Notes under the pieces: model-generated
Databases searched by the model: none
The model's input: the letters and a program-made list of their open reading frames with translations, nothing else
Told to the model about the DNA's origin: nothing
Part shown: piece by piece, positions 9,725 to 22,491 of the stretch
How the letters are laid out: every line of letters starts with the position of its first letter
Position numbering within the stretch: the first letter of the stretch is position 1
NCBI RefSeq assembly: GCF_946227985.1
Contig: NZ_CAMKGL010000004.1
Location: 124,001-188,000, forward strand
DNA: 64,000 nucleotides
Direction of reading: 5' to 3'
Origin: Serratia quinivorans
Lineage (GTDB): Bacteria; Pseudomonadota; Gammaproteobacteria; Enterobacterales; Enterobacteriaceae
Position numbers and translations under genes: made by a program

Positions 9725-10672
9725 TTATTCAGTCAACTCAGACTGGCCAAGCATCAATTTCATCCATTGATGTCCCTTATCCCGTTCAGCCGACTCATGC
9801 CAGGACAGATAACAGGTAACCTTGTTTTCATTCCAGGGCAAAGGAATAAAACGCAGCTTCAAGGTCTCAGCCTGCTGCCGAGCCAGCCAGGCCGGAACAA
9901 CGGCAATCATGTCGGTTCTGGATACTATATTCAGCACGCTATATAAATCAGTACAGTGTTGAGCCACGACTCGTTGCATGGCTTCTTCTATATAGTAGGG
10001 TTTACTGAAAGAATAAAAGCTCTCGAGTGAAACCACCGCATGATGCTCCGCCAGGATTTGTTCCGGCGTGATGGATTTTCCTATCCTCGGATGTTTCTTG
10101 GAAAGTACCAGCACCAATTCGTCATCAAAAAGCGCCATACTTTTAAACTCTGAAGACTCAAAGCTGGCATAGCCAACAACGAACTCAACTTCCTGGTAGC
10201 GCAATTGGTTATCGATGTTATTGGTTATATATGACTTTATTTTCAAATGGGCATGAGGCGCTATTTCCCTCATGTGATTGATTATGGTAGCCCCTAAACG
10301 CAAATCAAGCGGACTGCAAATGGCGATAGAGAAGACTCGCTCACTGGCAAAGGGTTCAAACTCCGCTCCGGGCAACTCATTTTGCACCAGCTGTAACGCC
10401 TGGCGAACCGGACCAAACAGCTGCTTAGCCCGCACCGTGGGCTGGATCCCACGCCCACAGCGGACGAACAGCTCATCATTAAACATCAGCTTTAAACGTG
10501 CAACGGCATTGCTCACTGCCGGCTGCGACATTCCCAAAAAGCTCGCTGCCCGGGTAATATTCTGCATCTGCATAACGGCATCAAACACGGTGAGCAAATT
10601 CAGATCGACGCTGCGCAAGTGCAGTTCGCTGGTTTCTTTATCGATAACAACTCCTGAATTACATTCCGACAT
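9725..10672 (-). CDS. leuO: LysR-family regulator LeuO
   Basis: LeuO is a LysR-type global regulator and H-NS antagonist. The 315-aa product has the LysR helix-turn-helix ([12 protein letters not shown]...[19 protein letters not shown]) and a substrate-binding-like C-terminal domain ending [16 protein letters not shown], as in E. coli LeuO. I chose the ATG at 10670-10672 (MSEC...), which has GGAG 6 nt upstream; a longer reading would add 22 residues without a family counterpart. It is divergent from leuLABCD, the classical leuO arrangement. Confidence 0.93.
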   Translation of the reverse strand: MSECNSGVVIDKETSELHLRSVDLNLLTVFDAVMQMQNITRAASFLGMSQPAVSNAVARLKLMFNDELFVRCGRGIQPTVRAKQLFGPVRQALQLVQNELPGAEFEPFASERVFSIAICSPLDLRLGATIINHMREIAPHAHLKIKSYITNNIDNQLRYQEVEFVVGYASFESSEFKSMALFDDELVLVLSKKHPRIGKSITPEQILAEHHAVVSLESFYSFSKPYYIEEAMQRVVAQHCTDLYSVLNIVSRTDMIAVVPAWLARQQAETLKLRFIPLPWNENKVTCYLSWHESAERDKGHQWMKLMLGQSELTE

Positions 10673-11318
10673 ATCCCACTCCACTAAGTCCTGTGTAGAT
10701 AATTCCCCGCACATAAAATAATGACAAAACGGCGCCATCTGAATTTCGCACGGTAGAATTAGTTAACTCTCACTCCATTCATTTGAAATCGAGCTCAAGC
10801 ATCATCCTATATATAAACATGGTTAATATTTTGTTCTGATACATATTAAATTCATTTCTTCTAACAGAGAGTGAATTCGCACACTATCAAAAAACCCTTT
10901 GCAATAGTCCATCATCACACTGTCATTTAGCACTTATCGTTTATATTTAATCACAAGAAAAAATACAACATGCATAATCACGTCCTATTTATTAGCGCCC
11001 CATAATTTTCCAACGCCAGTCGGCCTTATGAACAATTCATAAAAAACATAACCGACAACAACATATTGATATCAAGAATACAAAACCCACACTTTTATTT
11101 TTTTGCTAGCACGCCTGCAGCAGTTTTGCATCTTTAATTTTAACCCAATCAACATCAGAAGCAATTGCGGTGATATATATTCATTTAATTTATGCTAACA
11201 GGCTCGCAAATCCTGCCTTGCTTTTTATCTGACAATGCCATTTTTTACCGAACTATCCTCTGCTCGTACTGCCCCGTTAATCAGGAGGTAAAGGAGTACC
11301 CTCATTTTCAATCAGGTG
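10673..11318. other. Divergent leuO-leuL intergenic region
   Basis: About 640 bp of strongly AT-rich DNA between leuO and the leu promoter. It must hold the leuO promoter and, by analogy with other enterobacteria, H-NS and LeuO binding regions. I see no gene and cannot place individual sites. Confidence 0.4.
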
Positions 11319-11347
11319 TTGACATAACCAAGCCAATAACGTATCAA
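11319..11347 (+). promoter_or_regulatory. Promoter of the leuLABCD operon
   Basis: A perfect -35 TTGACA (11319-11324), 17-bp spacer and -10 TATCAA (11342-11347) place the start near 11354, about 30 nt upstream of the leuL ATG. Confidence 0.75.
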
Positions 11348-11384
11348 ATTAGGCAACGAAACTATTTTAGAGAGCTGAACCGCC

Positions 11385-11468
11385 ATGAACTCTACTTTCC
11401 GTCTACTAGGCCTACTACTTAACGCATCTTGTTTGCGCGGTATGCCGGTGGACGCAGTTCAGAGCTGA
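11385..11468 (+). CDS. leuL: leu operon leader peptide LeuL
   Basis: A 27-residue leader peptide, MNSTFRLLGLLLNASCLRG and 8 more residues, alignable with the E. coli leu leader (FIGLLLLNASSLRG). The leucine control codons read CTA CTA GGC CTA CTA CTT, so five leucine codons are split by one glycine. Four of them are the rare CTA, which sharpens ribosome stalling when leucyl-tRNA is scarce. An attenuator hairpin follows 20 nt after the stop. Confidence 0.9.
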   Translation: MNSTFRLLGLLLNASCLRGMPVDAVQS

Positions 11469-11487
11469 TTTAGCCCACCTCATAACA

Positions 11488-11516
11488 AACCCGCGCTACT
11501 GCGCGGGTTTTTTTTT
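11488..11516 (+). terminator. leu operon transcription attenuator
   Basis: A 9-bp stem AACCCGCGC (11488-11496) and GCGCGGGTT (11501-11509) with a 4-nt loop is followed by a T run. It lies between leuL and leuA and is the terminator form of the leucine attenuator. Confidence 0.9.
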
Positions 11517-11557
11517 ACCCGCTTAGCGTGAAATAAACACGATAAGGAACCACCCTG

Positions 11558-15628
<4,071 letters not shown>

Positions 15629-15639
15629 GGAAGGCTACC

Positions 15640-16242
15640 GTGGCTAAATTTACTCAACATACCGGTTTAGTGGTGCCTTTGGATGCGGCGAACGTCGATA
15701 CCGATGCCATTATTCCAAAACAGTTTTTGCAGAAGGTGACGCGCACCGGTTTTGGAAAGCACCTGTTTAACGACTGGCGTTTTCTGGACGATGCCGGCCA
15801 GCAGCCAAACCCGGAGTTTGTACTGAACAAACCGCGCTACAAAGGCGCCAGCATTTTGCTGGCCCGTGAAAACTTCGGCTGCGGCTCATCACGCGAGCAC
15901 GCGCCCTGGGCGCTGACCGACTATGGTTTTAGAGTGGTGATTGCCCCGAGCTTTGCCGATATCTTCTACGGCAACTCACTCAACAACCAGCTGCTGCCGG
16001 TTAAGCTGAACGAACAGGACGTGGAAACGCTGTTCCAGTTGGTGGCTGCCAACGAAGGCATTGAATTTGAAGTTGATTTGGAAAACCAGACGGTCAAAGC
16101 CGGTGGCAAAAGCTATCCGTTCGAGATTGATAGCTTCCGCCGTCACTGCATGATTAACGGGCTGGACAGCATCGGTCTGACGCTGCAACACGAAGCGGAT
16201 ATTTCCCGCTACGAGGCGCAGCAGCCGGCCTTCCTGAACTGA
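15640..16242 (+). CDS. leuD: 3-isopropylmalate dehydratase small subunit
   Basis: LeuD is the swivel-domain partner of LeuC. The 200-aa product has the substrate-binding motif [16 protein letters not shown]. It starts with GTG (15640-15642), preceded by AAGGA 8 nt upstream, and gives MAKFTQHTG, close to the E. coli N-terminus. It is the last gene of the leu operon and is followed by a strong terminator. Confidence 0.96.
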   Translation: MAKFTQHTGLVVPLDAANVDTDAIIPKQFLQKVTRTGFGKHLFNDWRFLDDAGQQPNPEFVLNKPRYKGASILLARENFGCGSSREHAPWALTDYGFRVVIAPSFADIFYGNSLNNQLLPVKLNEQDVETLFQLVAANEGIEFEVDLENQTVKAGGKSYPFEIDSFRRHCMINGLDSIGLTLQHEADISRYEAQQPAFLN

Positions 16243-16250
16243 TATTAATC

Positions 16251-16274
16251 ACCCGCCGCCAGGCGGGTTTTTTT
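16251..16274 (+). terminator. Terminator of the leu operon
   Basis: ACCCGCC (16251-16257) and GGCGGGT (16262-16268) form a stem with a 4-nt loop followed by seven T. It separates leuD from the convergent DASS transporter gene. Confidence 0.85.
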
Positions 16275-16289
16275 ATTATCAATAACCGA

Positions 16290-17762
16290 CTACCAATAAC
16301 CGAGCCATTTCCACCACGCCCCACCAATCAACATCCAAATCAGCAAATTAACTATGCTCATCACCAAACCTGTTTTCCACCACTCACCCAGCGTCGCATA
16401 GCCGGAGCCGAAGACAATCGGTGCCGTGCCGGTACCATAGTGTGTCAGCGACATCATCAGTGAAGAAGAGAACGCCAGAATCAGGCCCAGCAGCGCGGGC
16501 GGTGCGCCGAGCGCAATACCGGCGGCAAAGAACGCGGCAAACATGGCGGTAACGTGCGCGGTGGTGCTGGCGAAGAAGTAATGCGAATACAGATAGATGA
16601 TGGTCAGCAATATAGTGCCGCCAACCCAACTCATCCCCATATGATCAATCCCGTTGCCCACGGTTTGTGACAGCCAGCCGATCAACCCCAACTTGCCGAG
16701 GAAGCTGGCCATCATCACCAGTGCGGAGAACCACACCACCGTGTCCCAGGCACCCTTGTGCTTAAGCACATCTTCCCAGCTCAACACCCCGGTCGCCAAC
16801 AGCACCGCCAAACCAATCAGCGCCGCAGTGGTTGGATTAACCGCCAGCGCCGGGCCGAAGAACATCGCCGGGATACCGGCCCACAGCACCAACAGCAGGG
16901 CAAACACCGCCAGGGTGATTTTCTCCGGCAACGTCACCGGCCCCAGGGCCTGCAGCTTGTCACGGGCGAAACGCGGGGCGTCCGGGGTGCTTTTCACCTC
17001 CGGCGGGTAGAGCAGGTAAATCACCAATGGCATGACAATCAGCGAGCACAACCCCGGTACCAGTGCCGCCACGGCCCACATTGACCAGGACAGCTCAAAG
17101 TTGCCATGGGTGCCCTTGGCAATCAGGCTGACGATCAACGGGTTCGGCGCCGTAGCGGTGATAAACATCGCCGAAGTGATCGGGTTGATATTGTAATTCA
17201 CCAGCGACAGATAGCGGCCGATCTTGCCGGAGGTATTGAGCTCGGGCTTGGAGCCGAAGCTGTCGGCAATTGACCTCATAATCGGATGGATAATCCCGCC
17301 GCCACGCGCGGTGTTACTTGGCGTCACCGGCGCCAGGGTGGTTTCCGCCAGCGTCAATGCATAGGCAATTCCCAGCGTCTTTTTACCGAACAGCGAGATG
17401 AAGTAATAGCCGATTCGCGCCCCCAACCCGGTTTTGTTCAGGCTGAGTGAGATCATGATCGAAAAACCAATCAGCCAGATCAACTGGTTGGAAAATCCGC
17501 TGAGCGCATCATTGAGCGCAGCACCGGGTTTGCCGGGGTTAGTGACGCCGGTTACCGCCACCAGCGCGATCGCCACTACCGAAACGGCACCGATAGGCAT
17601 GGCTTTGCCGATGATGGCGATGATGGTGCCAATAAACAGCGCCAGCAAATGCCAGGCATTGGGCTCCACGCCTTCAGGCACCGGGATCACAAACCAGATG
17701 AGTAAAGCAGCGGCGACGGCACACAGGGAAGGAACAGGCTTGAGCGGCGTTAGTTTATCCAT
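16290..17762 (-). CDS. DASS-family anion/dicarboxylate transporter
   Basis: A 490-aa polytopic inner-membrane protein of the divalent anion:Na+ symporter family, which includes CitT, TtdT and the 2-oxoglutarate/malate translocators. The family signature APVTPSNTARGGGIIHPI is present in the first half, and the matching second-half motif is FFASTTAHVTAMF. About 12 membrane segments are evident. The substrate (citrate, tartrate, succinate or 2-oxoglutarate) cannot be told from sequence. It sits downstream of setA on the same strand, after a 141-bp gap with two strong hairpins, and has no equivalent at this place in E. coli. Confidence 0.88.
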   Translation of the reverse strand: MDKLTPLKPVPSLCAVAAALLIWFVIPVPEGVEPNAWHLLALFIGTIIAIIGKAMPIGAVSVVAIALVAVTGVTNPGKPGAALNDALSGFSNQLIWLIGFSIMISLSLNKTGLGARIGYYFISLFGKKTLGIAYALTLAETTLAPVTPSNTARGGGIIHPIMRSIADSFGSKPELNTSGKIGRYLSLVNYNINPITSAMFITATAPNPLIVSLIAKGTHGNFELSWSMWAVAALVPGLCSLIVMPLVIYLLYPPEVKSTPDAPRFARDKLQALGPVTLPEKITLAVFALLLVLWAGIPAMFFGPALAVNPTTAALIGLAVLLATGVLSWEDVLKHKGAWDTVVWFSALVMMASFLGKLGLIGWLSQTVGNGIDHMGMSWVGGTILLTIIYLYSHYFFASTTAHVTAMFAAFFAAGIALGAPPALLGLILAFSSSLMMSLTHYGTGTAPIVFGSGYATLGEWWKTGLVMSIVNLLIWMLIGGAWWKWLGYW

Positions 17763-17790
17763 AACATACCCACTTTTCTAAACGGATCGG

Positions 17791-17833
17791 CATCTTGGTA
17801 GCAAGATGGACGGGAACGCGCTCATCGCGTTCC
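17791..17833 (-). promoter_or_regulatory. Two tandem perfect hairpins between setA and the DASS gene
   Basis: Hairpin one is CATCTTG (17791-17797) with CAAGATG (17802-17808) and a 4-nt loop. Hairpin two is GGAACGCG (17813-17820) with CGCGTTCC (17826-17833) and a 5-nt loop, extendable by outer pairs. On the minus strand neither is followed by a clear T run, so they may end setA transcripts, protect a 3' end or belong to the leader of the DASS mRNA. Confidence 0.5.
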
Positions 17834-17903
17834 GGGTCCGTTCAGCTTGGGGGGCTGGCGTAATGTTCTCAATGACATGCGTCAAGGTTGGTGACGTTTA
17901 AGC

Positions 17904-19103
17904 TCACACTTCCCGCACGCGGGCACTCATCCACAGCGCCGCTACTGCCAGGAGAGTCGCCAACCAGTAAACCGCATAGTGCCCCAGGTTTTCCACCAGC
18001 GCCCCCTGCAGCACCCCAGCCAGGATCACCCCGGTGGAAATACTGTTGGTAAACAGCGTGGTCGCCGCACCCGGTCGTCCCGGCATCAGATCCTGGAAAT
18101 AGAGCATGCCAATACCGGCGATGATGCCGATAAATATGGCGTTGAACAGCTGTAATACCATCAGCGCCAGCTTAAATTTAAACACCACCAATCCGGCATA
18201 AAACAGGATACCGGCCGCCACGGCGAACAGCATCATATTGCGCTTGCCGAATCTTTTGACGTAGTAACCCGCCAGCAACATGGCCGGGATCTCCAGCCCG
18301 GCGGCCGTCCCCATCAGCAGCCCGGCAAGGTTTTCCGGCAGGCCCAGATCGGCGGTGATATACAGCGGCATATCGATGATATACATGGTATTGCAGGTCC
18401 ACATCAGCATCGAGGCAATAAACAAACGGCGTACATCTCGGTTGCGCCAGGCGCTGACAGGGGCAATAGGAGCCGAAGCGGTGGCGTTCAGCACCGAACT
18501 ACTCTGCTCCGCACGTGGCACCGAAGGCAGGGTAAACCACACCAGCAATGCACAAATCGCGAAGGTCGCACCGGCAATCACGAACATCCAGGTAAACCCG
18601 TAGTTCAACGCCAGCGTAAACGACAGCGGCGGGCCAATCACCCAGGCCAGCGACAGTTGCGCACGCATTACCGAGCTGAACATCACCACTTCGCGCGCCG
18701 AGCTGTCGGCGTATTCTCGTGCCAGCGCAAAAATCTGCGGCATCGCGGTATTGGCAATCGCCGACAGCAATACCCCGGCGGTGATCAGCGTCAGGTAGTC
18801 ACGATTAAAGGCAAACAGCAGGCAGTTACCGACCGCCATCAGGCAGCACAGCAGAATCAATTTGCGTCGATCGCCGCGCGTATCCGAACGCTTGGCCAAC
18901 AGGAAACTGACCGCGATGCCGACAATGGCGTTGACGGTATAGAACAGACCAACCCACAGCGGCCGCACCTTAACCTCGGTGGTCAGGAACAGGCTCAGCG
19001 TCGGCGCCAGTAGCGCGCCGGCAATGCCGGAAAGAAAGGCAATCAGCAGGAATGCGGCAAAGACTGGATTAAAGCGGCGTGGCAGCCAGCGCTGACGTTT
19101 CAT
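17904..19103 (-). CDS. setA: Sugar efflux transporter SetA
   Basis: SetA is an MFS exporter of glucose/lactose analogues and belongs to the sugar-phosphate stress module with SgrR/SgrS. The 399-aa product follows E. coli SetA closely (RSDxxGDRRKLI, NTAMPQxFALAREYADxSAREVVMFSSVMRAQLSLAWVIGPP in shorter blocks, MWTCNTMYIIDMPL). About 12 membrane segments are seen. AGGA lies 8 nt before the ATG. It lies downstream of SgrS on the same strand, as in E. coli, where read-through past the SgrS terminator expresses it. Confidence 0.95.
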   Translation of the reverse strand: MKRQRWLPRRFNPVFAAFLLIAFLSGIAGALLAPTLSLFLTTEVKVRPLWVGLFYTVNAIVGIAVSFLLAKRSDTRGDRRKLILLCCLMAVGNCLLFAFNRDYLTLITAGVLLSAIANTAMPQIFALAREYADSSAREVVMFSSVMRAQLSLAWVIGPPLSFTLALNYGFTWMFVIAGATFAICALLVWFTLPSVPRAEQSSSVLNATASAPIAPVSAWRNRDVRRLFIASMLMWTCNTMYIIDMPLYITADLGLPENLAGLLMGTAAGLEIPAMLLAGYYVKRFGKRNMMLFAVAAGILFYAGLVVFKFKLALMVLQLFNAIFIGIIAGIGMLYFQDLMPGRPGAATTLFTNSISTGVILAGVLQGALVENLGHYAVYWLATLLAVAALWMSARVREV

Positions 19104-19186
19104 CTCTTTGTTCCTGACCCTAAAGCAGAAGACAGAACCTTAGGCTACGGTGACAAAATTGCAAGAACATCCCCGCGACCGAGAAT

Positions 19187-19466
19187 AAAAAAACCAGTGG
19201 GTATGACCCCACTGGCTGGTGAACAACACCATTACTCAGAAACCTTTACTACCCGAGCCTCACAGGTGCTCACGGTATTGCTTATCCGTCATAGAGTGGA
19301 TGTCCCACTGGGTCAGATGGGCCAGCATCTCCAGCCGCGCCTGTTCAGGCACCAGCCCCAACCAATCGGCCCGCTGGCGACGTACCGCGCTGAAGTAGCG
19401 CTGATAGAACTGTTTTGACAAGAAAACTTTCATCCGTCGCCCTCCCCCTTTCATTGAGGAAAATTA
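19187..19466 (-). ncRNA. sgrS: Small RNA SgrS (dual-function, encodes SgrT)
   Basis: SgrS base-pairs with ptsG and related mRNAs under glucose-phosphate stress, with Hfq. The 3' end is clear: minus-strand CTGAGTAATGGTG (19227-19239) matches the ptsG-pairing core of E. coli SgrS. It is followed by a terminator stem CCAGTGGG (19208-19215) / CCCACTGG (19194-19201) and a seven-T tail (19187-19193). The 5' end is estimated from TATATT (19474-19479) as -10 box and by analogy with E. coli, where sgrT begins about 31 nt into the RNA. It is divergent from sgrR. Confidence 0.9.
19260..19433 (-). CDS. sgrT: SgrT, inhibitor of glucose uptake through PtsG
   Basis: A 57-residue peptide encoded inside SgrS. 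Its core KQFYQRYFSAV followed by a W-L...RLEMLAHLTQWD pattern matches E. coli SgrT (RQFYQHYFTAT ... RLTMLEGLMQWD). E. coli SgrT is 43 residues, so this one is longer at both ends. The ATG at 19431-19433 has AGGG 6 nt upstream. A start 7 codons earlier (MKGGGRR...) lies over the ribosome-binding site and is less likely. Confidence 0.85.
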   Translation of the reverse strand: MKVFLSKQFYQRYFSAVRRQRADWLGLVPEQARLEMLAHLTQWDIHSMTDKQYREHL

Positions 19467-19523
19467 TCGGCGTAATATAGGGAAAGATAAATTGATGGAT
19501 TGATGCCGGAGCGTTCCTCTTTT

Positions 19524-21185
19524 ATGTCCACCTCCAGATTGCAACAGCAGTTCATTCGCCTGTGGCAGCGCTGCCACGGCGAGCCGACCGAAACCACCCT
19601 GCAGGAACTGGCCGAAGTGCTCAGCTGTTCGCGCCGCCACGTGCGTTCGCTACTGGGTGCCATGCAGCACCAGGGCTGGTTAACCTGGCAGGCCGAGTCC
19701 GGGCGCGGCAAGCGTTCACGGCTTACCTTTCACTACACCGGTCTGGCACTGCAGCAGCAACGGGCGGAGGAATTGCTGGAGCAAGACCGCATCGATCAAC
19801 TGGTGCAACTGGTCGGCGATAAAAACTTCGTGCGCCAGATGTTGCTGTCCCAACTGGGACGCAGCTTTCGTCAGGGAAAACACATCCTGCGGGTGCTCTA
19901 CTATCGCCAGTTGTATAATCTGCTGCCCGGTTCGGCGCTGCGGCGTTCGGAAACCCATCTGGCACGGCAGATTTTCAGTGGCCTGACGCGAATAAATGAG
20001 GAAAACGGGGAACTGGAGTCTGACCTTTCGCATCACTGGCAGGCTTTAACCCCGCTGCATTGGCGTTTTTATCTGCGCCCGGCGATTCATTTTCACCATG
20101 GGCGCGAGCTGGAAATGGAGGATGTCATAAGTTCGCTCAATCGATTGATGCCGCAGCCGTTGTTTTCCCATATTGAACACGTGACCTCACCGACGCCTTA
20201 TGTGATTGACGTGCATCTGCACAGTCCCGATTACTGGCTGCCGTGGCTGCTGGGCAGCGTGCCTGCGATGATCCTGCCGCGCGAATGGCAGAGCCTGCCG
20301 GACTTCCCGCGCCACCCGGTGGGGACCGGGCCATATAGCGTGGTACGTAACCACCGCAGCCAGATGAAAATCCACGCCTTTGACGATTACTTTGGCTACC
20401 GCGCGCTGATCGATGAGGTGAATATCTGGGTACTGCCGGAAGTAACCGAAGAACTGGTGCACTCTGGCGTCCAGTTGCAGGCAGACGATACCGGTAAAAA
20501 CGAACTGGAAAGCCGGTTGGAAGAGGGCTGTTATTTCCTGCTGTTCGATCAGCGTTCGCCACTGGCGGCCGATCCGGCCATCCGCAGTTGGCTGTGCGAG
20601 TTGATCAACCCCATTGCGCTGCTGAGCAATGCCGGGCCTGTTTATCAGCGCTATTGGTCGCCGGCCTACGGCCTTCTGCCGCGCTGGCATCACAACCGCG
20701 CACTGGCACAATTACCCAAACCGAACGGACTGACCGAACTGACGTTGACATACTACAGCGAGCACTCGGAGTTCCACGCCATTCAGTTGGCGATCGAACC
20801 CCTGCTGGCGCAGCAGGGTATCAAGCTGAAGATCCAAACCGTGAATTACGATACCTGGCATAAAGGCGAAGCCATCAGCGATCTGTGGCTTGGCAGCGCC
20901 AACTTCTATTTGCCGCTGGAATTTTCGCTGTTCGCCACCCTGTATGAACTGCCGTTGATGCAGCACTGCATGAATGAAGATCTCGCTGAGGATGCCGCGC
21001 TGTGGCGCGCTAATAGCCTGCCGCTGGCCGATTTTTGCCAGCGCCTGGTCAGCAACCATCAGTTACACCCGCTGTTCCACCACTGGTTGCAACTGCATGG
21101 CCAGCGCAGCATGCGCGGCGTGCGGATGAATACCCTGGGCTGGTTTGATTTTAAATCCGCCTGGTTTGCGCCGCCGGAAGCATAA
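19524..21185 (+). CDS. sgrR: Transcriptional activator SgrR
   Basis: SgrR activates sgrS when glucose-phosphate or its analogues accumulate. The 553-aa product has an N-terminal winged helix-turn-helix ([19 protein letters not shown]) and a solute-binding-protein family 5-like domain from about residue 160, ending [17 protein letters not shown] as in E. coli. The ATG at 19524 gives [15 protein letters not shown], the family start. It is divergent from SgrS. Confidence 0.95.
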   Translation: MSTSRLQQQFIRLWQRCHGEPTETTLQELAEVLSCSRRHVRSLLGAMQHQGWLTWQAESGRGKRSRLTFHYTGLALQQQRAEELLEQDRIDQLVQLVGDKNFVRQMLLSQLGRSFRQGKHILRVLYYRQLYNLLPGSALRRSETHLARQIFSGLTRINEENGELESDLSHHWQALTPLHWRFYLRPAIHFHHGRELEMEDVISSLNRLMPQPLFSHIEHVTSPTPYVIDVHLHSPDYWLPWLLGSVPAMILPREWQSLPDFPRHPVGTGPYSVVRNHRSQMKIHAFDDYFGYRALIDEVNIWVLPEVTEELVHSGVQLQADDTGKNELESRLEEGCYFLLFDQRSPLAADPAIRSWLCELINPIALLSNAGPVYQRYWSPAYGLLPRWHHNRALAQLPKPNGLTELTLTYYSEHSEFHAIQLAIEPLLAQQGIKLKIQTVNYDTWHKGEAISDLWLGSANFYLPLEFSLFATLYELPLMQHCMNEDLAEDAALWRANSLPLADFCQRLVSNHQLHPLFHHWLQLHGQRSMRGVRMNTLGWFDFKSAWFAPPEA

Positions 21186-21227
21186 GCGCCTTTCACCAAC
21201 GCCCGTTAGTCTTTACAATGGCGCCGT

Positions 21228-21435
21228 CTCAACGGGGTGCAAAAAACAATTCATTGCTGAGATATACCCAAAATAATTGGAGTTGCAGGTAGGCGGCAAC
21301 CGAACGAATCCCCAAGAACATAGAATTCCTATGTGACTGGGGTGAGAGAGAGAAGCCAACACCGCTGCAATTTCAAGTATGAAGGGGATAAACCCGTCGA
21401 ACCTGATCCGGTCAATACCGGCGGAGGGATTTGAG
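21228..21435 (+). promoter_or_regulatory. TPP riboswitch (THI element) of thiBPQ, interrupted by an ERIC element
   Basis: All conserved aptamer parts are present. P1 is CTCAA (21228-21232) with TTGAG (21431-21435). GGGGTGC is at 21234-21240. The pyrimidine-sensing CTGAGA is at 21257-21262. ACCCGTCGAACCTGATCCGG starts at 21392, and CCGGCGGAGGGATTTGAG closes P4/P5/P1. Between CTGAGA and ACCCG, where E. coli has only 3-4 nt, 128 bp of ERIC sequence is inserted (21263-21390). The thiB start lies 70 nt downstream. Whether the switch still works is unknown. Confidence 0.92.
21263..21390. repeat. ERIC/IRU element inside the TPP aptamer
   Basis: Length about 128 bp, near the 127-bp family size. The left end TATACCCAAAATAATTGGAG, the central block AATCCCCAAGAACATAG with CTATGTGACTGGGGTGAG, and the right end CAAGTATGAAGGGGATA match ERIC. 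The element is a long imperfect palindrome, with central stem CATAG/CTATG. TA dinucleotides flank it, as expected for TA-duplicating insertion; the uninterrupted sequence would read CTGAGATAAACCCG. Confidence 0.92.
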
Positions 21436-21504
21436 CCCAGCGAACCGGCAGCCGCCGCTCGCCCCCTCAGATACCCTTGCCCCCTATATTTTCAGGAGTG
21501 CAAA

Positions 21505-22491
21505 GTGGTCAAGAAAAGCCTGCCCTTGTTACTGTTGTTGTGCGCTGCATCGGTGTTCGCCAAACCGGTGCTGACGGTCTACACCTATGACTCTTTCGCA
21601 GCCGACTGGGGCCCTGGCCCGGCGGTCAAAAAAGCCTTTGAAGCCCAGTGCGACTGTGAGCTGAAGTTTGTCGCGCTGGAAGACGGCGTTTCGCTGCTTA
21701 ACCGCCTGCGCATGGAAGGAAAAAACAGCGCCGCCGACGTGGTGCTGGGGCTGGACAACAATTTACTGCAGGCCGCGCAACAAACCGGTTTATTCGCGCC
21801 GAGCAACGTCGACAGCACCAGGCTGAGCGTGCCCGGCGGCTGGCAGGATAAAACCTTCGTGCCTTATGACTACGGCTACTTTGCCTTCGTTTACAACAAA
21901 GAAAAGCTGAAGAACCCGCCCAAAAGCCTGCAGGAACTGGTCGACAGTGACCAGAACTGGAAGGTGATTTATGAAGATCCGCGTACCAGCACGCCGGGCC
22001 TCGGCCTGCTGTTGTGGATGCAGAAAGTCTATGGCGACAAGGCCCCCGAAGCCTGGCAAAAGCTGGCGAAGAAAACCGTCACCGTGACCAAGGGCTGGAG
22101 TGAAGCCTACGGCCTGTTCCTGAAAGGCGAAGGCGACCTGGTACTCAGCTACACCACCTCTCCGGCCTACCATCTGATTGAAGAAAAGAAAGACAGCTAC
22201 GCCGCCGCTAACTTCAGCGAAGGCCACTACCTGCAGGTCGAGGTGGCAGGAAAACTCAAGGCCGGCAAACAGCCGGCGTTGGCAGAGCGCTTTATGCAAT
22301 TTATGGTGACCCCGGCGTTCCAGAACAGCATTCCCACCGGCAACTGGATGTATCCGGTGATCAAAACCCAGCTGCCGGCCGGGTTTGAAAAAATGACCGT
22401 ACCGCAAACTGCGTTGCAATACAGCGCTGAAGAAGTGGCCAAACAACGCGGCAACTGGATCCGGGCATGGCAAACCGCCGTCAGCCATTGA
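21505..22491 (+). CDS. thiB: Thiamine/TPP-binding periplasmic protein ThiB
   Basis: ThiB (TbpA) delivers thiamine, TMP and TPP to the ThiPQ importer. The 328-aa product has a signal peptide of about 18 residues (MVKKSLPLLLLLCAASVFA) and near-identity to E. coli ThiB in blocks such as PVLTVYTYDSFAADWGPGP and TKGWSEAYGLFLKGE. I chose the GTG at 21505-21507, with AGGAG 6 nt upstream. The open frame extends upstream to 21379, but that part is riboswitch and ERIC sequence. It overlaps thiP by 25 nt. Confidence 0.94.
   Translation: MVKKSLPLLLLLCAASVFAKPVLTVYTYDSFAADWGPGPAVKKAFEAQCDCELKFVALEDGVSLLNRLRMEGKNSAADVVLGLDNNLLQAAQQTGLFAPSNVDSTRLSVPGGWQDKTFVPYDYGYFAFVYNKEKLKNPPKSLQELVDSDQNWKVIYEDPRTSTPGLGLLLWMQKVYGDKAPEAWQKLAKKTVTVTKGWSEAYGLFLKGEGDLVLSYTTSPAYHLIEEKKDSYAAANFSEGHYLQVEVAGKLKAGKQPALAERFMQFMVTPAFQNSIPTGNWMYPVIKTQLPAGFEKMTVPQTALQYSAEEVAKQRGNWIRAWQTAVSH

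Noticed and set aside
11192-11422. A 76-aa open frame across the leu promoter and leader
   Set aside because: It runs through the -35/-10 boxes and the leuL gene in another frame; the leader peptide explains the sequence.
21263-21390. The ERIC copies considered as small RNA genes or transposase remnants
   Set aside because: Ends, central block and length fit the ERIC/IRU family, which encodes nothing.
21379-21504. Upstream extension of thiB into the riboswitch
   Set aside because: These codons are ERIC and aptamer sequence. The GTG at 21505 has a ribosome-binding site and gives a proper signal peptide.
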